Numbered from the stretch's first letter, positions 12,106 to 23,759 are shown. The stretch: 64,000 bases of DNA from Brachionus rotundiformis (GCA_016802295.1 JAESIW010000137.1:4455340-4519339); one strand, 5' to 3'. Numbers and translations are program-made. Notes: generated by a model from the sequence alone, not told the origin.

Positions 12106-14188
12106 ATGGCAATTCGTAAAAGGCGGCAAATTCCGCAAATGATTTTGTTATTAATCATTTTTCTTTTGATCCTGATTAAATTAAGTGATAAGCCAAAAAA
12201 GTCAATTAAAAAGTCATTTATTTTTGATAAAACTTTCCAACCTGGCGCATTTGATGAATTTATTCTTCGCTCAAACTGTGATTGCCATAGGGAAGTGGTA
12301 AACATTCAAAGAAAGGATACTTTTTATAAAATTAAAGTACAGAATATTGCCGAGTCGGTTTATTTTACTTATAACATTAGCAAAGATGCATTTGAATCAA
12401 TGGCTTTGACATGCAATCTTTACTCAGTATTACGCAAAGGTCCGCATCAAAATGTTATAAGCTATTCATTAGATAATATGATAGATCCAGAGAAGGAAAC
12501 CTTTCTAAAGAGATTGTTTGAAAGATTGGAATTTATCAAAAACAATTATAAAAATTGGAGGGTACGAATATATCATGATAGTTCAATGGAAAAATCGCTA
12601 ATATGCGAAAAGGAATGCTTGACCAACATGAATGGAGACTTGTTCGACAATGTTGATTTTTGTGATATTACTCAAATGCCTGTAAGCTTGTTTAATAAAT
12701 GGAATGCAGATTATGTTCATCCTGGTCTATGGAAATGGTTCGTTTTGGGAGACGATTTTGTTGACCGTGCAGTCATTAGAAATAAAAAATCTTGTTTGAT
12801 AAAAAGAGAGACTGTGGCAGTGGAAGAATGGATCAAGTCAAGAAAAATCTTTCATATAATGAGAGGTAAGAATTTGAATTTTATTTTTTTAATTCAATTA
12901 AAATGGTTTATCAAGTATTATTAAGTAACATAAGATTTAAGCTTAGTTATTTAAAAAAGAGTAAAAAAAGGCCTTTAATAATTTCTTCTTCTAAAATTCA
13001 TTACATAATTATATATATTGGTTCGCATATAACATTGTATGTGGTTTATTAATTTCGCAAGAATACCTTTTAACTTTTTTGAGCTAATTGAAGATAATAT
13101 TTTATATTTATTATTATTTTTCAATTTATTTTTATTTATGCAATTACCTATCTATTTAGAACTTATTATATTTTTTATAAAATTTATCAATAATACTTTT
13201 TGAAAAGCAATTTAGATACACGGAGTTAACAAGTAACCATTGCCTTTTTCATCAGTTACCGTCAGTATGAATTTAAATTAAGTGTTTGAGGACGAAAAAA
13301 GATAATTTTAAAAAATTCCTTATCTTAAATTTTAACATAATGTATCATTATTTGTGGAATAAGTCACCGTTAACTTTACGGTCCTCTAATCTTTGCAGAT
13401 TTAGCAGCCTGAATTAAAGGTTTGATTTTATTGACAGCTTTTCTTTGGATTTTTTCGAGAGTTTAGACGTCGACCTTTGCAAAAGGAGACCACATACCAA
13501 TAGCGTACTCAAGGTGAAGTCTAACTAAGACTTACAGTAATACCATTTTTTCTCCAGAAGAAAGACTTTTATTTAAAAAAATTTTTATCTTTAATTTATT
13601 AATTTTAATTCCATTTAAAAAAAAACAATAGGAAAAAAGTAAAATACTGCGATTCTTAAAGCTATCATAGCACAAATATTGACCTTTTTTTTAACGACTT
13701 ACCAGGCAGGTTAATAAAAACTATTTAAATAAAATTTATCAAAATAAACCATTGTTTAAAATCATAAAATTAAATAAAAATTTAATTTTCAATTACATTC
13801 TTTTGTAGATCATCCTTCACAAGACAAAGAAGTCATCGATGGTCAGTGGGGCTTATTCACATGGTTAGACAGAGATATTTCAAGATATCTGTTTAGTTTA
13901 GCAACAGATAGCAACGTAGTTAATCTCTACAAGGTAAATGAAAATTTTTCAGATTCAATTCTAAGAGACCACCTATGGCCATTTACTAAAATAAAAAGTA
14001 CTTTTTCTCATGATAGTTATCATTGTGAGAAATACAATGCAATTCCGTTTCCTACAAAACGAGAATCAAATTGTTATATAGGCTCAGAAGTCTGTTGCTC
14101 AGATGATACAAAACCTGAAGATAATTTTGCTCAAATTTGTCCACCAGAATGTCGTCCTGTTAATCAAGATGATTGGATTTATTGTTGA
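12106..14188 (+). CDS. Uncharacterised type II membrane protein (invertebrate RVYHD/MRDHP family, glycosyltransferase-like)
   Basis: Two exons, 12106-12865 and 13809-14188, give 379 aa. A basic N-terminus and one hydrophobic segment (about 10-26, MILLLIIFLLILIKL) suggest a Golgi type II anchor with a lumenal domain. Conserved-looking features are WRVRIYHDSS (about 147-156), NVDFCDI, the block ending in IMRDHPS across the splice junction, TWLDRDI, HDSYHC, PFPTKR and a Cys-rich tail ICPPECRP...DWIYC. I know this pattern from unnamed invertebrate proteins that resemble glycosyltransferases, but no reaction can be assigned. The 943-nt intron contains a minus-strand LINE fragment. The gene is tail to tail with PRPF38A, with 88 bp between stop codons. 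Start: the ATG at 12106 rather than the upstream TTG. Confidence 0.75.
13375..13560 (-). pseudogene. LINE reverse-transcriptase fragment inside an intron
   Basis: The minus strand reads LVRLHLEYAIGMWSPFAKVDV, a stop, then LEKIQRKAVNKI. This matches the LVRPHLEYA--VWSP-----I--LEKVQRRATK block of jockey/CR1-like elements. It is interrupted by stops and lies antisense to the host gene. Confidence 0.7.
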
Positions 14189-14276
14189 ATAAGATAATTA
14201 ATTATTTTAAATTTTATTTAATTTTTACAAAATAAAAACAAATCCTAAATTAATTTTTACTTATTTAGAAGAAAAA

Positions 14277-15215
14277 TTATTTTCTGCTGCGTTTATCTCT
14301 TGATCTTGATCTCCTCTTATCACGATCTCTGGAACCATGGCGATTTTTGTGATGGTCACGAGATCTCGATCTTCTCCTTCGATCAGTTGACTCATCCTCA
14401 TTTGGATCGTCAAAGTCAACATATCTTCTAGGTCTAGATGATTTTTTGTGCTTGTCTCGACTGGAACTTCTGCTGGAACTTCTGGACCTACTTTTGGTTC
14501 TATGTCGTTTTTTGTCTCTTTTTTTGCTGCGAGACCGACTTTTTTTTTTTGAATTTTTCAACTTTTTTTTAGGTTCTTCATCTGACTCTGATTTTACCGA
14601 TTCTGGTTGTGATTCCTCTTCTTCCTCCTCTTCCGAAGATTCTATTTCATCTAAGTTGACTTCAAGTGGGCTAACTCGAACTTCCAAATTATTCAGTTCT
14701 TCTAAGACACTTCTTTTTTGAAGCCTTGGCAAAGTTATGTCACACACTCGGTCACTATGAAGCAACTCATCAATAAATTCATCCATGAAAACCAACTCGT
14801 ACTTGGAATCTTTGTTTAAGCGCTTCATTTTGCGGTAGTCGATGTACAAAGGTTCCAAATATTTGTACACGTCGAGTGAAGAGCCAGTTATTCGCATGTA
14901 AAAAGCGCCCAATGCTCTTACATATTTGAATTCCTCATTTTTAATAAACTCAACAATGATATCCTTTTCGGGCTGAATTTGAAGCATCTTGAGAACAAGG
15001 CACAAGAAAGGAGTTGGTTTTATGTTTCCACTATAAATTCCACCAATTGATTTCAGTTCAATAGCCTTGTCAACCAGAAGTTCGGCTGTCAAAGCAAAGC
15101 ATTCTTCTTTCCAGTATCGTGCCTCGTAAATACGAGTGCGAACAATTTTTTCGACCAAATGCTGCGGATCTGTACCTTTTATGTCAATGGCTTCTCTGAC
15201 TGTAAGATTTGCCAT
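14277..15215 (-). CDS. PRPF38A: Pre-mRNA splicing factor 38A (PRP38)
   Basis: A component of the spliceosomal B complex, needed for its activation. Single exon, 312 aa, the same length as human PRPF38A. The N-terminal PRP38 domain (about 1-180) is highly conserved: GTDPQHLVEKIVRTRIYE, YWKEECF, GNIKPTPFLCL, QIQPEKDIIVEFI, YVRALGAFYMR, YKYLEPLY and LLHSDRVCDI. An acidic stretch (SSEEEEEEES) and a C-terminal RS/RD-rich tail follow, as in animal orthologues. An in-frame ATG exists four codons upstream (MFLK), but MANLTVREA matches the family start. The 3' end faces the gene ending at 14188. Confidence 0.97.
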   Translation of the reverse strand: MANLTVREAIDIKGTDPQHLVEKIVRTRIYEARYWKEECFALTAELLVDKAIELKSIGGIYSGNIKPTPFLCLVLKMLQIQPEKDIIVEFIKNEEFKYVRALGAFYMRITGSSLDVYKYLEPLYIDYRKMKRLNKDSKYELVFMDEFIDELLHSDRVCDITLPRLQKRSVLEELNNLEVRVSPLEVNLDEIESSEEEEEEESQPESVKSESDEEPKKKLKNSKKKSRSRSKKRDKKRHRTKSRSRSSSRSSSRDKHKKSSRPRRYVDFDDPNEDESTDRRRRSRSRDHHKNRHGSRDRDKRRSRSRDKRSRK

Positions 15216-16437
15216 TTTTAAAAACAAATTTATTTAAAAATTCAGTTTCAACTAATAAATATATTGTCTAGAATTAATTTCAAAAAAATGCAAAATTATT
15301 TTTTAATAAAATTATATTAACAATCGTCTTAATTTTGATCTAAACTTTCATTCATTTAACTAGGCTATTCAAAAATTGAAATTTTGATGGCATAAATGAA
15401 AGGGAGGTATTTAATCGATCACTAATATTTTTCTATGTCTTATTTTACTAAATACCCTTAAGTTATATTTATTAATCTGTCTCCTAAATTAAATAAAACA
15501 GCAACTAATTTTACTTATGTCGATGCCTTCTCAAAAAGACAATCAGATTGACTTTTTCAAAAAAAAAACTCTCACGAAGATAATTAAATTAAATCAAGAT
15601 ATAATTTCAACTGTTCATTAATTAAGTTAAGAGCTATATTCATCATAATCATACTCATCTTCATTAATTTAGTGACAAAAAAACTCAGGATACATAAATA
15701 TTTGTAATTAGGGACAGTTAATTAATCAAATTAATCGAATAAATAATATTATAGATAGAAAAAATAAAATAATATATTTTATTAAGTGATCGTTTAAGTA
15801 ATATAAGAGATCGATTAATTATACCCCTAAATGAAAAGCCAAAATCTATAAATCCAAAATTTGATGGTGCATTTGATGCAACGATTTGAAAACAATGAGC
15901 TTTTAAATATTTAATTATTTGGCTTTTATAATTAAAATTTTAAATAAAAAGGGTTTTTAGGTTTAAGATAGATGATAAAATAAGCAAAAATAAAAAATTA
16001 AATAAGATCGTATTTCACCAAATATAATAAAGTTCGGTCATCAAAGGATTCGAAAATTTTTCATTTTTGAAAAAAAGCGACTCATTTAGAAGAAAAATTT
16101 CACTTTTTTTCATTCTAATTAGAGACAAAAATATTCATGTTTAACATTATAAGACTGATGAGTTATTGATGAACATGATTCATGAGTTTTCTTTTAAACA
16201 AGACACATTTTTTGTAAAAAATAATTCGATAAAGGGATAATTTTTGACTGAAATAGAGGCAAATTTCTTCTATTTGTGGTTACCTATATTATTTTTTCTA
16301 ATACAAAAAATTCTTATTAGTTTTAGTTTTTATTGTTTTTTTTTTAATTAAATTAAAAAAGGCTTTAACACTTGATTTTTTGGTCTTTTATTTTGATTTT
16401 TAAATCTTATGATATTGGATTATTTTACAGTGGCGTA
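15216..16437. other. Intergenic region, nothing recognised
   Basis: Very AT-rich. No exon, RNA gene or clear repeat could be supported. The side next to 15215 presumably holds the PRPF38A promoter. Confidence 0.5.
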
Positions 16438-16830
16438 CATCTTGATTTTGGTATCCTCACTATTTTACTTTGATTTCCATACTGGTTTGAGTCTGGCAAG
16501 TATGTTCTTAATGTTTTTATGCGCTACCATTGTTCCACTAATGATGCTTCCTAAGTGAATTCACACACTCAATTTGTGTGCTTTCTATGGTGATCGAGTT
16601 ATCTAATTTAGTGTAAATACTCATGACTATCCTTTTCTCCGCATTTATTTCAAGTCCAGTCGGTCTTGCGTTTTTTACCAGATCTAGTTTTTTCAAATGC
16701 ATCTCATTTTCTCTATTTAATATTAACCCCAAATCATCTGCAAAGTCTAAGTCTTCAAGCTTTGTTATTAACTCTCACTGTATACCCTTAGGAATTGAGG
16801 TAATGACGTTCTTGATTGTGAACAAACTCA
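16438..16830 (-). pseudogene. Decayed LINE reverse transcriptase (palm region)
   Basis: The minus strand encodes GIQ, a stop, then LITKLEDLDFADDLGLILN, followed by HLKKLDLVKNARPTGLEINAEK and IECVNSL. LDFADD is the catalytic F/YxDD motif, and GLEINAEK is the G-K-N--K block that follows it in LINE reverse transcriptases. The continuation beyond IECVNS is lost. Several stops are present; it is not functional. It lies a few hundred bp from the inverted-LTR element. Confidence 0.75.
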
Positions 16831-17069
16831 TTTTGCATTTGTGATCATATATAGCATGTGTTGGTTTCCTTTCGAGCTGGCTACTTCTACTTCACTAGTA
16901 TAATGGTTTAAGAAGTTTCTTTTGTTGCATCTTGCTCCTTTCTTCACAATTCTGTTCTTGTTAGCTTGTTAATTTTCGAGCTATTTCGCGAATCCTGCCA
17001 ATTATGTTCTGTAGATGTATCCCATCTTATTTTTATCCAAGAAATTTTACAATCGATTTCCCTCAAAGT

Positions 17070-17297
17070 TGTCATATAACTATCTGATGTCTTGAATAAT
17101 TAATCAGCAAAACTTATTAAAATTCATTTTGCCTTATTTGGCATTTTATGAAAGTATCCTTCCTCTTTTTAAGAATCTTGTCACGTACTTGATTCAGTAT
17201 ATAAGAAACTCTTTTATATTATTATTTATGCTCAAATTATATAGTTAATTAAAGAATTAGTTAAAGCAATCTTTTCATTGTCCCATAATATATTACA
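17070..17297 (+). repeat. Left LTR (forward)
   Basis: 228 bp, TG...CA ends. A TATATAAG at 17198-17205 is a plausible LTR promoter. Directly followed at 17298 by the primer-binding site TGGTAGCAGCGA, complementary in its first eight bases to the 3' end of initiator tRNA-Met. Confidence 0.88.
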
Positions 17298-17315
17298 TGG
17301 TAGCAGCGATAATAG

Positions 17316-17814
17316 ATGACGACCACAAGTCAGAGAGAAGCAATTAAAAGGGTTGATCAGAGTTGGACAACCGACGTAAAAAGTAAACTATTGATGGGAT
17401 TTGATGCAAACCTAAAGAAGATAAGGGATCTTCAATTAGAGATAGCAGGTAAGGGATACATGCTAGAATCTAATACATCTGTGTACCATGGAAGAAGCAC
17501 AGAAAATGTCTAAAATTGGATATCGATTATATCCAATGGGATAAAAGCTGATGGTGTCTAAGGCTAAGGCTAAGGCTAGGAAAGGAAAAATAAAGCTAGA
17601 ACTCTTCGCTCTTAAGAAAACGGGAGATTTTGATAGTTTCTTGAATAAATTTCAGGAGTTGGCTAACGAATCAGGTATGACGCAAGAAGATCTAATTCTG
17701 ATCTTTTCTCATTCACTAAAGCCTAAGTGTGCATTAGAGGTGCAAATAAGAGAACCTAGGACTATTGAAGAGGCTTATAAGATTGCGTTAATTTGAAAAG
17801 AATATGAAAAATTT
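17316..17814 (+). pseudogene. Broken gag of an LTR retrotransposon
   Basis: The first frame opens at ATG 17316, 18 bp after the LTR, and stops at 17513. A second frame, shifted by one, runs from about 17551 to 17796 and contains GDFDSFLNKFQELA and MTQEDLILIFSHSLKP, the helical pattern of retrotransposon Gag capsid regions (W/F-x-x-F---F, then L---F---L). No zinc knuckle, protease, RT or integrase follows. The reading frame is broken although the LTRs are almost identical, so the defect either predates or accompanied insertion. Confidence 0.65.
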
Positions 17815-17816
17815 AT

Positions 17817-17866
17817 CTGGGCTCATAACTCAGAGGTCGGTGGATCGTAACCATTCGGTGCTACCA
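17817..17866 (+). other. tRNA-iMet 3' half (nt 27-76 with CCA) fused to the LTR
   Basis: These 50 nt fold as the 3' part of initiator tRNA-Met: anticodon stem CTGGG/CTCAG, loop CTCATAA with anticodon CAT, variable AGGTC, T stem GGTGG/CCATT, T loop ATCGTAA, acceptor strand CGGTGCT, A73 and CCA. The length equals positions 27-76 exactly. CCA abuts the inverted LTR. The T loop of canonical tRNA-iMet is ATCGAAA; here position 58 (m1A in the tRNA) is T. There is no 5' half, so it is not a tRNA gene. Confidence 0.85.
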
Positions 17867-18094
17867 TGTAATATATTATGGGACAATGAAAAGATTGCTT
17901 TAACTAATTCTTTAATTAACTATATAATTTGAGCATAAATAATAATATAAAAGAGTTTCTTATATACTGAATCAAGTACGTGACAAGATTCTTAAAAAGA
18001 GTAAGGATACTTTCATAAAATGCCAAATAAGGCAAAATGAATTTTAATAAGTTTTGCTGATTAATTATTCAAGACATCAGATAGTTAAATGACA
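17867..18094 (-). repeat. Right LTR (inverted)
   Basis: Reverse complement of the left LTR with the same 228-bp length. Two mismatches seen: TTTAAC for TATAAC near the outer end, and TTACTC for TTCCTC inside. Confidence 0.88.
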
Positions 18095-18593
18095 AACTTT
18101 TATAAATTGTACGTTTAGTTTTGTTATATCCATTTTTGAACAATTTAATTGTGTTCAATCAAGTGATATTAAACAAATAAGGGAACTTTTTAAATCATGT
18201 GAGCCCTTGGCTAAAAAAAATTTTAATCAATCTAAAATTTTTAGAATTTTTCAATTATTTTTGTGTAATTTTATTCGATTTGTATTCCAAAAACAATATT
18301 TGAAATTTCGTATCATATATATTATCTTTCATTTTAATTATACCTCGATTTTTCTTCAGAACGGATGAGGCGACATTATCAAGCTTTGACTGTATAATAC
18401 AAACAAAATACGACTTAATTAGCTAGACTTAGTTAATAATCATTAAGATAAAAGTAATTTAAGATTGAAAGACTAAAATGTTATACTAAAAATTGTTAAA
18501 ATACATTATTTAAAATTATTAAAAAATTTATTTAAAAAATCTAAAAAATTCTGTCAATGTCTTTTAAAGCTTATTTGATCATAATTTAAATAT

Positions 18594-20062
18594 TCAAACA
18601 ATATTTTCGGGAAATTTCAGCACAATTTCATTATGACTGTTGATTTGATGAATAAGCTGTTCAAATTTGCCTTTCTTAAAATTGCTGTCCTCTGTACATT
18701 TGCTAAACAGCATTTTGTAATCGATAATCTTTTTAAATTTAATTGATTTCATCCAATTGTCAGCAAAAAACTTAATTAAAATTATTGTTAATAAAATAAA
18801 ATTTTGTAAAAATTTTTCACTATTATTACTTTTTCTTTAATAAAAGTATCAAAATTGTTATTAGTGAGTATATAGTTTCCCGTCGCAGTAAAATAGTCAT
18901 CTTCACAACTCGATCGTGACAAGATAGCAGAAGATAAGTGCAAAAGACATAGAAAAATGAGAGAACAAACAAAATAAATAACATTTAGGATATGTACATC
19001 AAGCCATTTGGAATGGGATAACCGCGGATAACAAAACAACAACTGCAGCATCCATAAAGCTCTCCATAAGTTAACAGTGGAAACAAAACCAATTGTAAAA
19101 ACAGTGTACAAAATAAGACGATTTTTGATTGTTAACTTTGGCTTTTCGTAATTTTCTCTCTCATCTCTATTAATTGATTCCTCGATCTGAATTGTCTTAT
19201 CAAAATTAGTGTTATTGTTTTTAGATGAATATTTATTAACAGGTTCGTTTAGGCAGTGCAGAATTAAATATAATCCAAGACCAAGTGCTAAACTAAACAA
19301 ACTAGATTTAAACTGCAAGTCGAAAATCATTCCATCAGTTGGCTTGGAACCATCTGGACCAGACTCTGGTAGTGGATAGACTTTTTTATCTATCAAAAAC
19401 CAGAGAGAACGCCAAGCTTGAATTGTGAGAATATCTGCCAAATATTCAAGCATGAAATTTAGCATAAACAACCATTTTGTCATTTTTACCTATTTAAATT
19501 TTGACATTTAAAACTTAATTAATAATTAAAACAATGTTTATCATGTTACATTATAATCATCTAAATTAAGATATCTATTTGATTTGACAGAAGTAGGATG
19601 AATTTGGTAAGCAACTTGGGCAGAGTCTTGGCTAAGAGCAAAAGGAACAGATAAAAGAGCGCACAACCGATTCATGGCAATCAGACCAATTACTGATAAA
19701 GCTCCAATTGTGTAAATGCCAATCTCGGACTCATTAGTGTAGTACAAAGTTAAATACCAGACACCGCGCCATTGGTTTATGTTGGCAAAGCCGAAAATGA
19801 TTATAAAAAATTTTGTTTTTGCTTTATTTGTCCAATTTTTAGACTCTTGTTCATTTGGTTGGTATCTTATTTGGCACGCTCTTACATAAAACATAACCAA
19901 AAATGAGATTCCTATCGATATAAATGAACTTAAGTATTTTCCATGCTCAAGGTATATGTCTTGAATGTCCCATATTATGCGCCAAACAAAGACCACTAGG
20001 TTTAGTACTATAAATATGGTAAAAACACTATCGAAAATAAATACACTTAAGTATTCAAGCAT
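18594..20062 (-). CDS. Fuseless-like multi-pass membrane protein
   Basis: Three exons, 20062-19550, 19489-18830 and 18770-18594, all phase 0, give 449 aa. Eight or so hydrophobic segments are arranged as two similar halves. Each half carries paired W-R-x-x-W motifs: VWRIIWDIQD and NQWRGVWYL in the first, AWRSLWFLID and NLWRALWML in the second. This matches the Fuseless family, named for a Drosophila presynaptic membrane protein needed for calcium-channel clustering. A charged loop (about 255-290) joins two segments of the second half. Introns are 60 and 59 nt. The last exon (starting FFADNWMKSIKF) is inferred from a good acceptor and an open frame and is less certain than the rest. Role in this animal is unknown. 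Confidence 0.8.
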
Positions 20063-21660
20063 TTTGGACTGTTTTATATATCTTAAAATAATAAAAAATA
20101 AATTATATTTGATTTTAAATTAAATTAAAGTTATTCAATTCGTATTTTCTGATACGAACCAATTTGTCATGAAGTAAAGGTTTTTAAAGCTGCTAATTAA
20201 GCATTATGCTTTGACTTGGTGTAAAATGGTTGCATAAGACACCAAAAATAAATAAGTATTCTTTTGAAAAAAAGGTAAAAAAGGTAAAATACAATTTAAG
20301 TTAACTAGACTTTAATTGATTAACGATAAGCTTAACATTAATTTTATTGTATTCTGTCTTAATTTCAATCAATAAAAGAAAATTTAAATTCAAATTAAAT
20401 AAAATTTATTTTTAAGTGTTTTTATATTCAATGTTAAAAGCTTTTAGATTGGTTTTATGTTGATGTTCTCAAAAAATATTAGATTTAAATTCAAAAAAAC
20501 CTAAATATTAGTTTAATCTTGATAATGATATCTTGTTTAAATTATAACTTCTAGTGAAGCTAAAAATTTGTTTAAAAAAAAAACAAAAATAGGGAAATTT
20601 GGTAACATTTTCCAATATGAGCATATCAGAAAGTCAAGATTTGATTCCAAATGAAGCCAAATATTTCTAATTCACCTAATTCCAAAATGCTAGATGAGCG
20701 TCTTGTTTTAAATTAATTTTTGATAACATTTTAAAATTATTTCTACATTTTAGTCTTTGTTTTTCTAATCACTGTTTTATCTCTTATTATTTAGATAAAA
20801 AATCTTGAATTTCAATCATTTTTTAAAGTTTTGGTCTAGAGCTAATTGAATTCTAATCTAAAATACATAAAGTATACTTAATCCAAATATTTCTGATTGA
20901 AAAAATTTTATGAAATATGAATTTTATAGTTACCAGTAAAAGGGGAGTATTTCGTGATCCTAACTTTTTCCAAATTAAAAGAAAATATCTATTTATTAGA
21001 TATCTAAGAAATTTAATTTTAAATTTAATACAAAAATTTTGATGAAATGAAAACATATATGAATGAATGGTACTTTTTTTTGGAGATAATCGGATCAAGG
21101 GTCCAAGTGTCGGGTCTCTAATCGGCCAGCTCAAATTGTAAACTTTCTTCTTTTTTTGGAAAATAAATAAACAAATAAAAAACAATATTTGTAGTCAAAT
21201 TAATTGAATTAGTAGAATTTGGCTGATTAAATTAATTGTTTTTCAGTATCAGGATTAAAAAAATTTTGTTAAAAAATGCTAATTTTTGATTAAGTTTTAA
21301 AGTCTGCATTATTCTAAGATTTAGGTAAACTTACAACCAGGAAATAGCTATTTTGATTAGATATTAATATTAATTACTTTTAACATCATATATAAGAACT
21401 TTTAAATGTCCTTGTTAAATTTATATTTAGAAGCTATAATCAGCTGATCAATTGTTCAAATTTTTATTAATCAGATTAAGTAAGGACCCTCCTGCATTGA
21501 TGACTAAACTTATTGATGTTGACACTTTTTAAATAAAATGACCTGCCAACATCTTATTACCATAAAAATAATCCTTTACTTTTACTAAAAAACCAACTCA
21601 ATCTACGATTTAAATTCAATGGAAAATATTTATAAATAAACAGAAACGATTGTTGGACTG
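20063..21660. other. Intergenic region, nothing recognised
   Basis: AT-rich spacer upstream of the Fuseless-like gene. A minus-strand open frame at 20853-21185 is of low complexity and resembles no family I know, so I do not call it. Confidence 0.5.
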
Positions 21661-21674
21661 ATCAAAAGGCTTCA

Positions 21675-22376
21675 TAGTTAAGCTATCTAAGAAAGATAAC
21701 AAAATAGTTTGTGATAATTGGCGAGGAATAACACTGCTCCCAATAGCTAGCAAGGTGTTCTGCAGCATAATCCTGGGAAGAACAAGAAGAATATAGATAA
21801 GGGAGAGGATGTATTGACCAGATATTTGCTCTTAGGAACATCATATGCCAAAGTTTGAATTGGAATTGCATTGTATCTTAACTTCATTGACTTCAAGAAA
21901 TCCTTTGATAGCAAAAACGCAGAGACCTTGTGGCCATTATTAAGATCTCATGGTCTACCACAGAAGATTGTTAAGCGTTGTACAGGAGCGACTGCTTGGC
22001 AACGTCTCAATCTGACGGAAAGAACCTGAACACTTTCTACACTGGAAGCCTGAAGAGGATTCTAGTAATACATTGCATGGCTGGGGCATAGTCGAATGCT
22101 AAACTATGGACAAGAACAAATTCAGAGCCAATAAGTCAGTTCACTAATAATAAAAGTCTGCGATGACTAAGACATGTACTTAGAATAAATGATAAACGGA
22201 TACCAAAATAAACTCTTCAATGGACACTTCAAGGATGACGCACAAAAGAGTTCACCGAAATGGGAACGACACACAGAGAAGATAGGGTGAAGACAAAGTA
22301 TCTATTTAAGTGGAAATCAACAATAATGACCCTTTGCTAAACAAGTAGACAAAAAGTGAATAAGGAAAAAAAAACT
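21675..22376 (+). pseudogene. Dead LINE (RT to 3' end)
   Basis: Pieces of one LINE protein occur in order: DNWRGITLLPIASKVFC near 21710, the NFIDFKKSFD-like block near 21880 (read across frames), GLPQKI near 21950, YTGSLKRIL near 22040 and LGHVLRIND-RIPKQTLQW near 22160-22215. This is RT fingers/palm followed by the C-terminal tail of RTE/craTA-type elements. The last 50 bp (ATGACCC...GAATAAGGAAAAAAA) recur near 45.07 kb and so mark the element's 3' end. Many frameshifts and stops. Confidence 0.8.
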
Positions 22377-22952
22377 TCTGAAAATTTTGATCAGTCATTG
22401 AAAAGTAATAAGTAAAGAAAATAGATAAATTCCTTAGTAAATTTTTAAAAAAACAAAATCAAGATAATTAACTTTATTTAATTCATTTTTTTTATTTTCT
22501 TTTTTAATATGGAATCTTTCAATTTTTTTAAGGGCACTAATAGTTAACTTCTAAATTTTGATTTAAATTTCATAGAATATTTTATATTATCTACTTAAAT
22601 AGTGGGTAAAAATAATGATTACTCATTTTAATCAAAATTTCAGATCAACAAAATTAGGCTTGTTTTTTGAGAATATTTTAGAATATTGTTTTATCACATT
22701 TCTAGTTTTGATAAAATTTTTTAATTAACAAGAATTTATTTTAAAATTTTAGAGATTTCAATCCTCCATTTATTCATAATAATTTTTCAAAATAAATCAT
22801 ATTCTAATTTTTTTTTCTTTATTTTATTCTAAGACAATTTGTTTATCATTTCATAATAAAAATAAATTATTTCAAATTATGCTCTCAAATTTTGAAACAT
22901 TTGTTTTAATTTTATAAAAAGAAAGAATCTTAAAAAACTTTATCACATTAAA

Positions 22953-23759
22953 ATGGAACAAAAAGCCTTTCCAAAGATAATAATGTATATGAAGGTAAGA
23001 TAAAACATACTAGATATCAATTAATAAAGTTTAAAAAAATTTTATTAAGCAACGCTTTCAAAGAAATGAAAACTATCCGATCAGCTTGGAAGAAATTCTT
23101 GATGAACTCCAAATATTCGACATAAACTCCAAGTCTCGAATGACTTTGGAAACACAAGTTTTTAAATACCTTAATTAGAATAATGAAATTTTAATTATTA
23201 TCTTTTTAAAAAGATGCTCTCTAACAACCCCAAATTAGAGACCACTACCGAAAATGGTGTAAAAAAATACACATTCAAGCCTAAATTTCCCATTAGGAAC
23301 AGAAAAGATTTGATTAATTTGATAAAAGAGCACCAGAGTAAAGGTCTTGGTGGTCTACTAGTCGATGATGTTCAGGAATCCATGACAACCGAGGAATTTG
23401 AGAGAGTGAATAGAAAACTTGGAGAAAATAGTGATATAGTGGTAATGCCAGGAAAAGCAAAGAAGAAAGTTTTTTTCTACAATGATACTAAGTCGGCCGA
23501 AAATCTTCAACTGGATGAGGAAATTATAAAATACTGGAGAGACGTTGCCGTTGATGGTTTAGACGAGAAAAAGATAGATGAATACTTGGAGAACAAAGGA
23601 ATTACATCAATGAAAGATGGTCTAGAAACGAAATCACAAGTACCAGTAGGTGGAAAGAAAAAGCCGTCACAAAGAGGACGTCAGTCCAAAAAGCATAACG
23701 ACCATTTGGGTTCTTTGCTTACAGAATATGATCCTGCGTTAAAAAAAGCTTCAATTTAA
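22953..23759 (+). CDS. GTF2E2: Transcription initiation factor TFIIE subunit beta
   Basis: TFIIE-beta, a general RNA polymerase II factor that recruits and regulates TFIIH at promoters. Exons 22953-22994, 23050-23157 and 23214-23759 give 231 aa (human 291; the difference is mostly a shorter N-terminus). The winged-helix core is clear: YPISLEEILDEL, then LSNNPKLE, KYTFKPKFPIRNRKDL and GLGGLLVDDVQES. The second half has VFFYNDTKSA, LDEEIIKYWRDVAVDGLDEKKIDEYL and the basic tail GGKKKPSQRGR...KKHNDHL, all matching the family. Introns are 55 and 56 nt. The serine-rich N-terminal extension of vertebrates is absent. Confidence 0.95.

Larger units (their letters stand above)
17070..18094. mobile_element. 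LTR-retrotransposon product with inverted LTRs and a tRNA-iMet half
   Basis: Two 228-bp LTRs, 17070-17297 (forward) and 17867-18094 (reverse complement), differ at only two positions by my reading. Each begins TGTCAT and ends TTACA, and each is followed on its own strand by a primer-binding site starting TGGTAGCA. The interior has a broken gag and then, against the right LTR, a 50-nt tRNA-iMet 3' half. Intact LTR elements have direct LTRs, so this is an aberrant product. I see no clear 5-bp target duplication; flanks read AAAGT and AACTT. Confidence 0.88.

Noticed and set aside
17817..17866. A tRNA-Met gene
   Set aside because: Only the 3' half from the anticodon stem is present, CCA is encoded, and it abuts an LTR. 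This is a copied primer, not a gene.
20853..21185. 110-aa minus-strand ORF
   Set aside because: Low-complexity AT-driven composition, no motif and no splice context.
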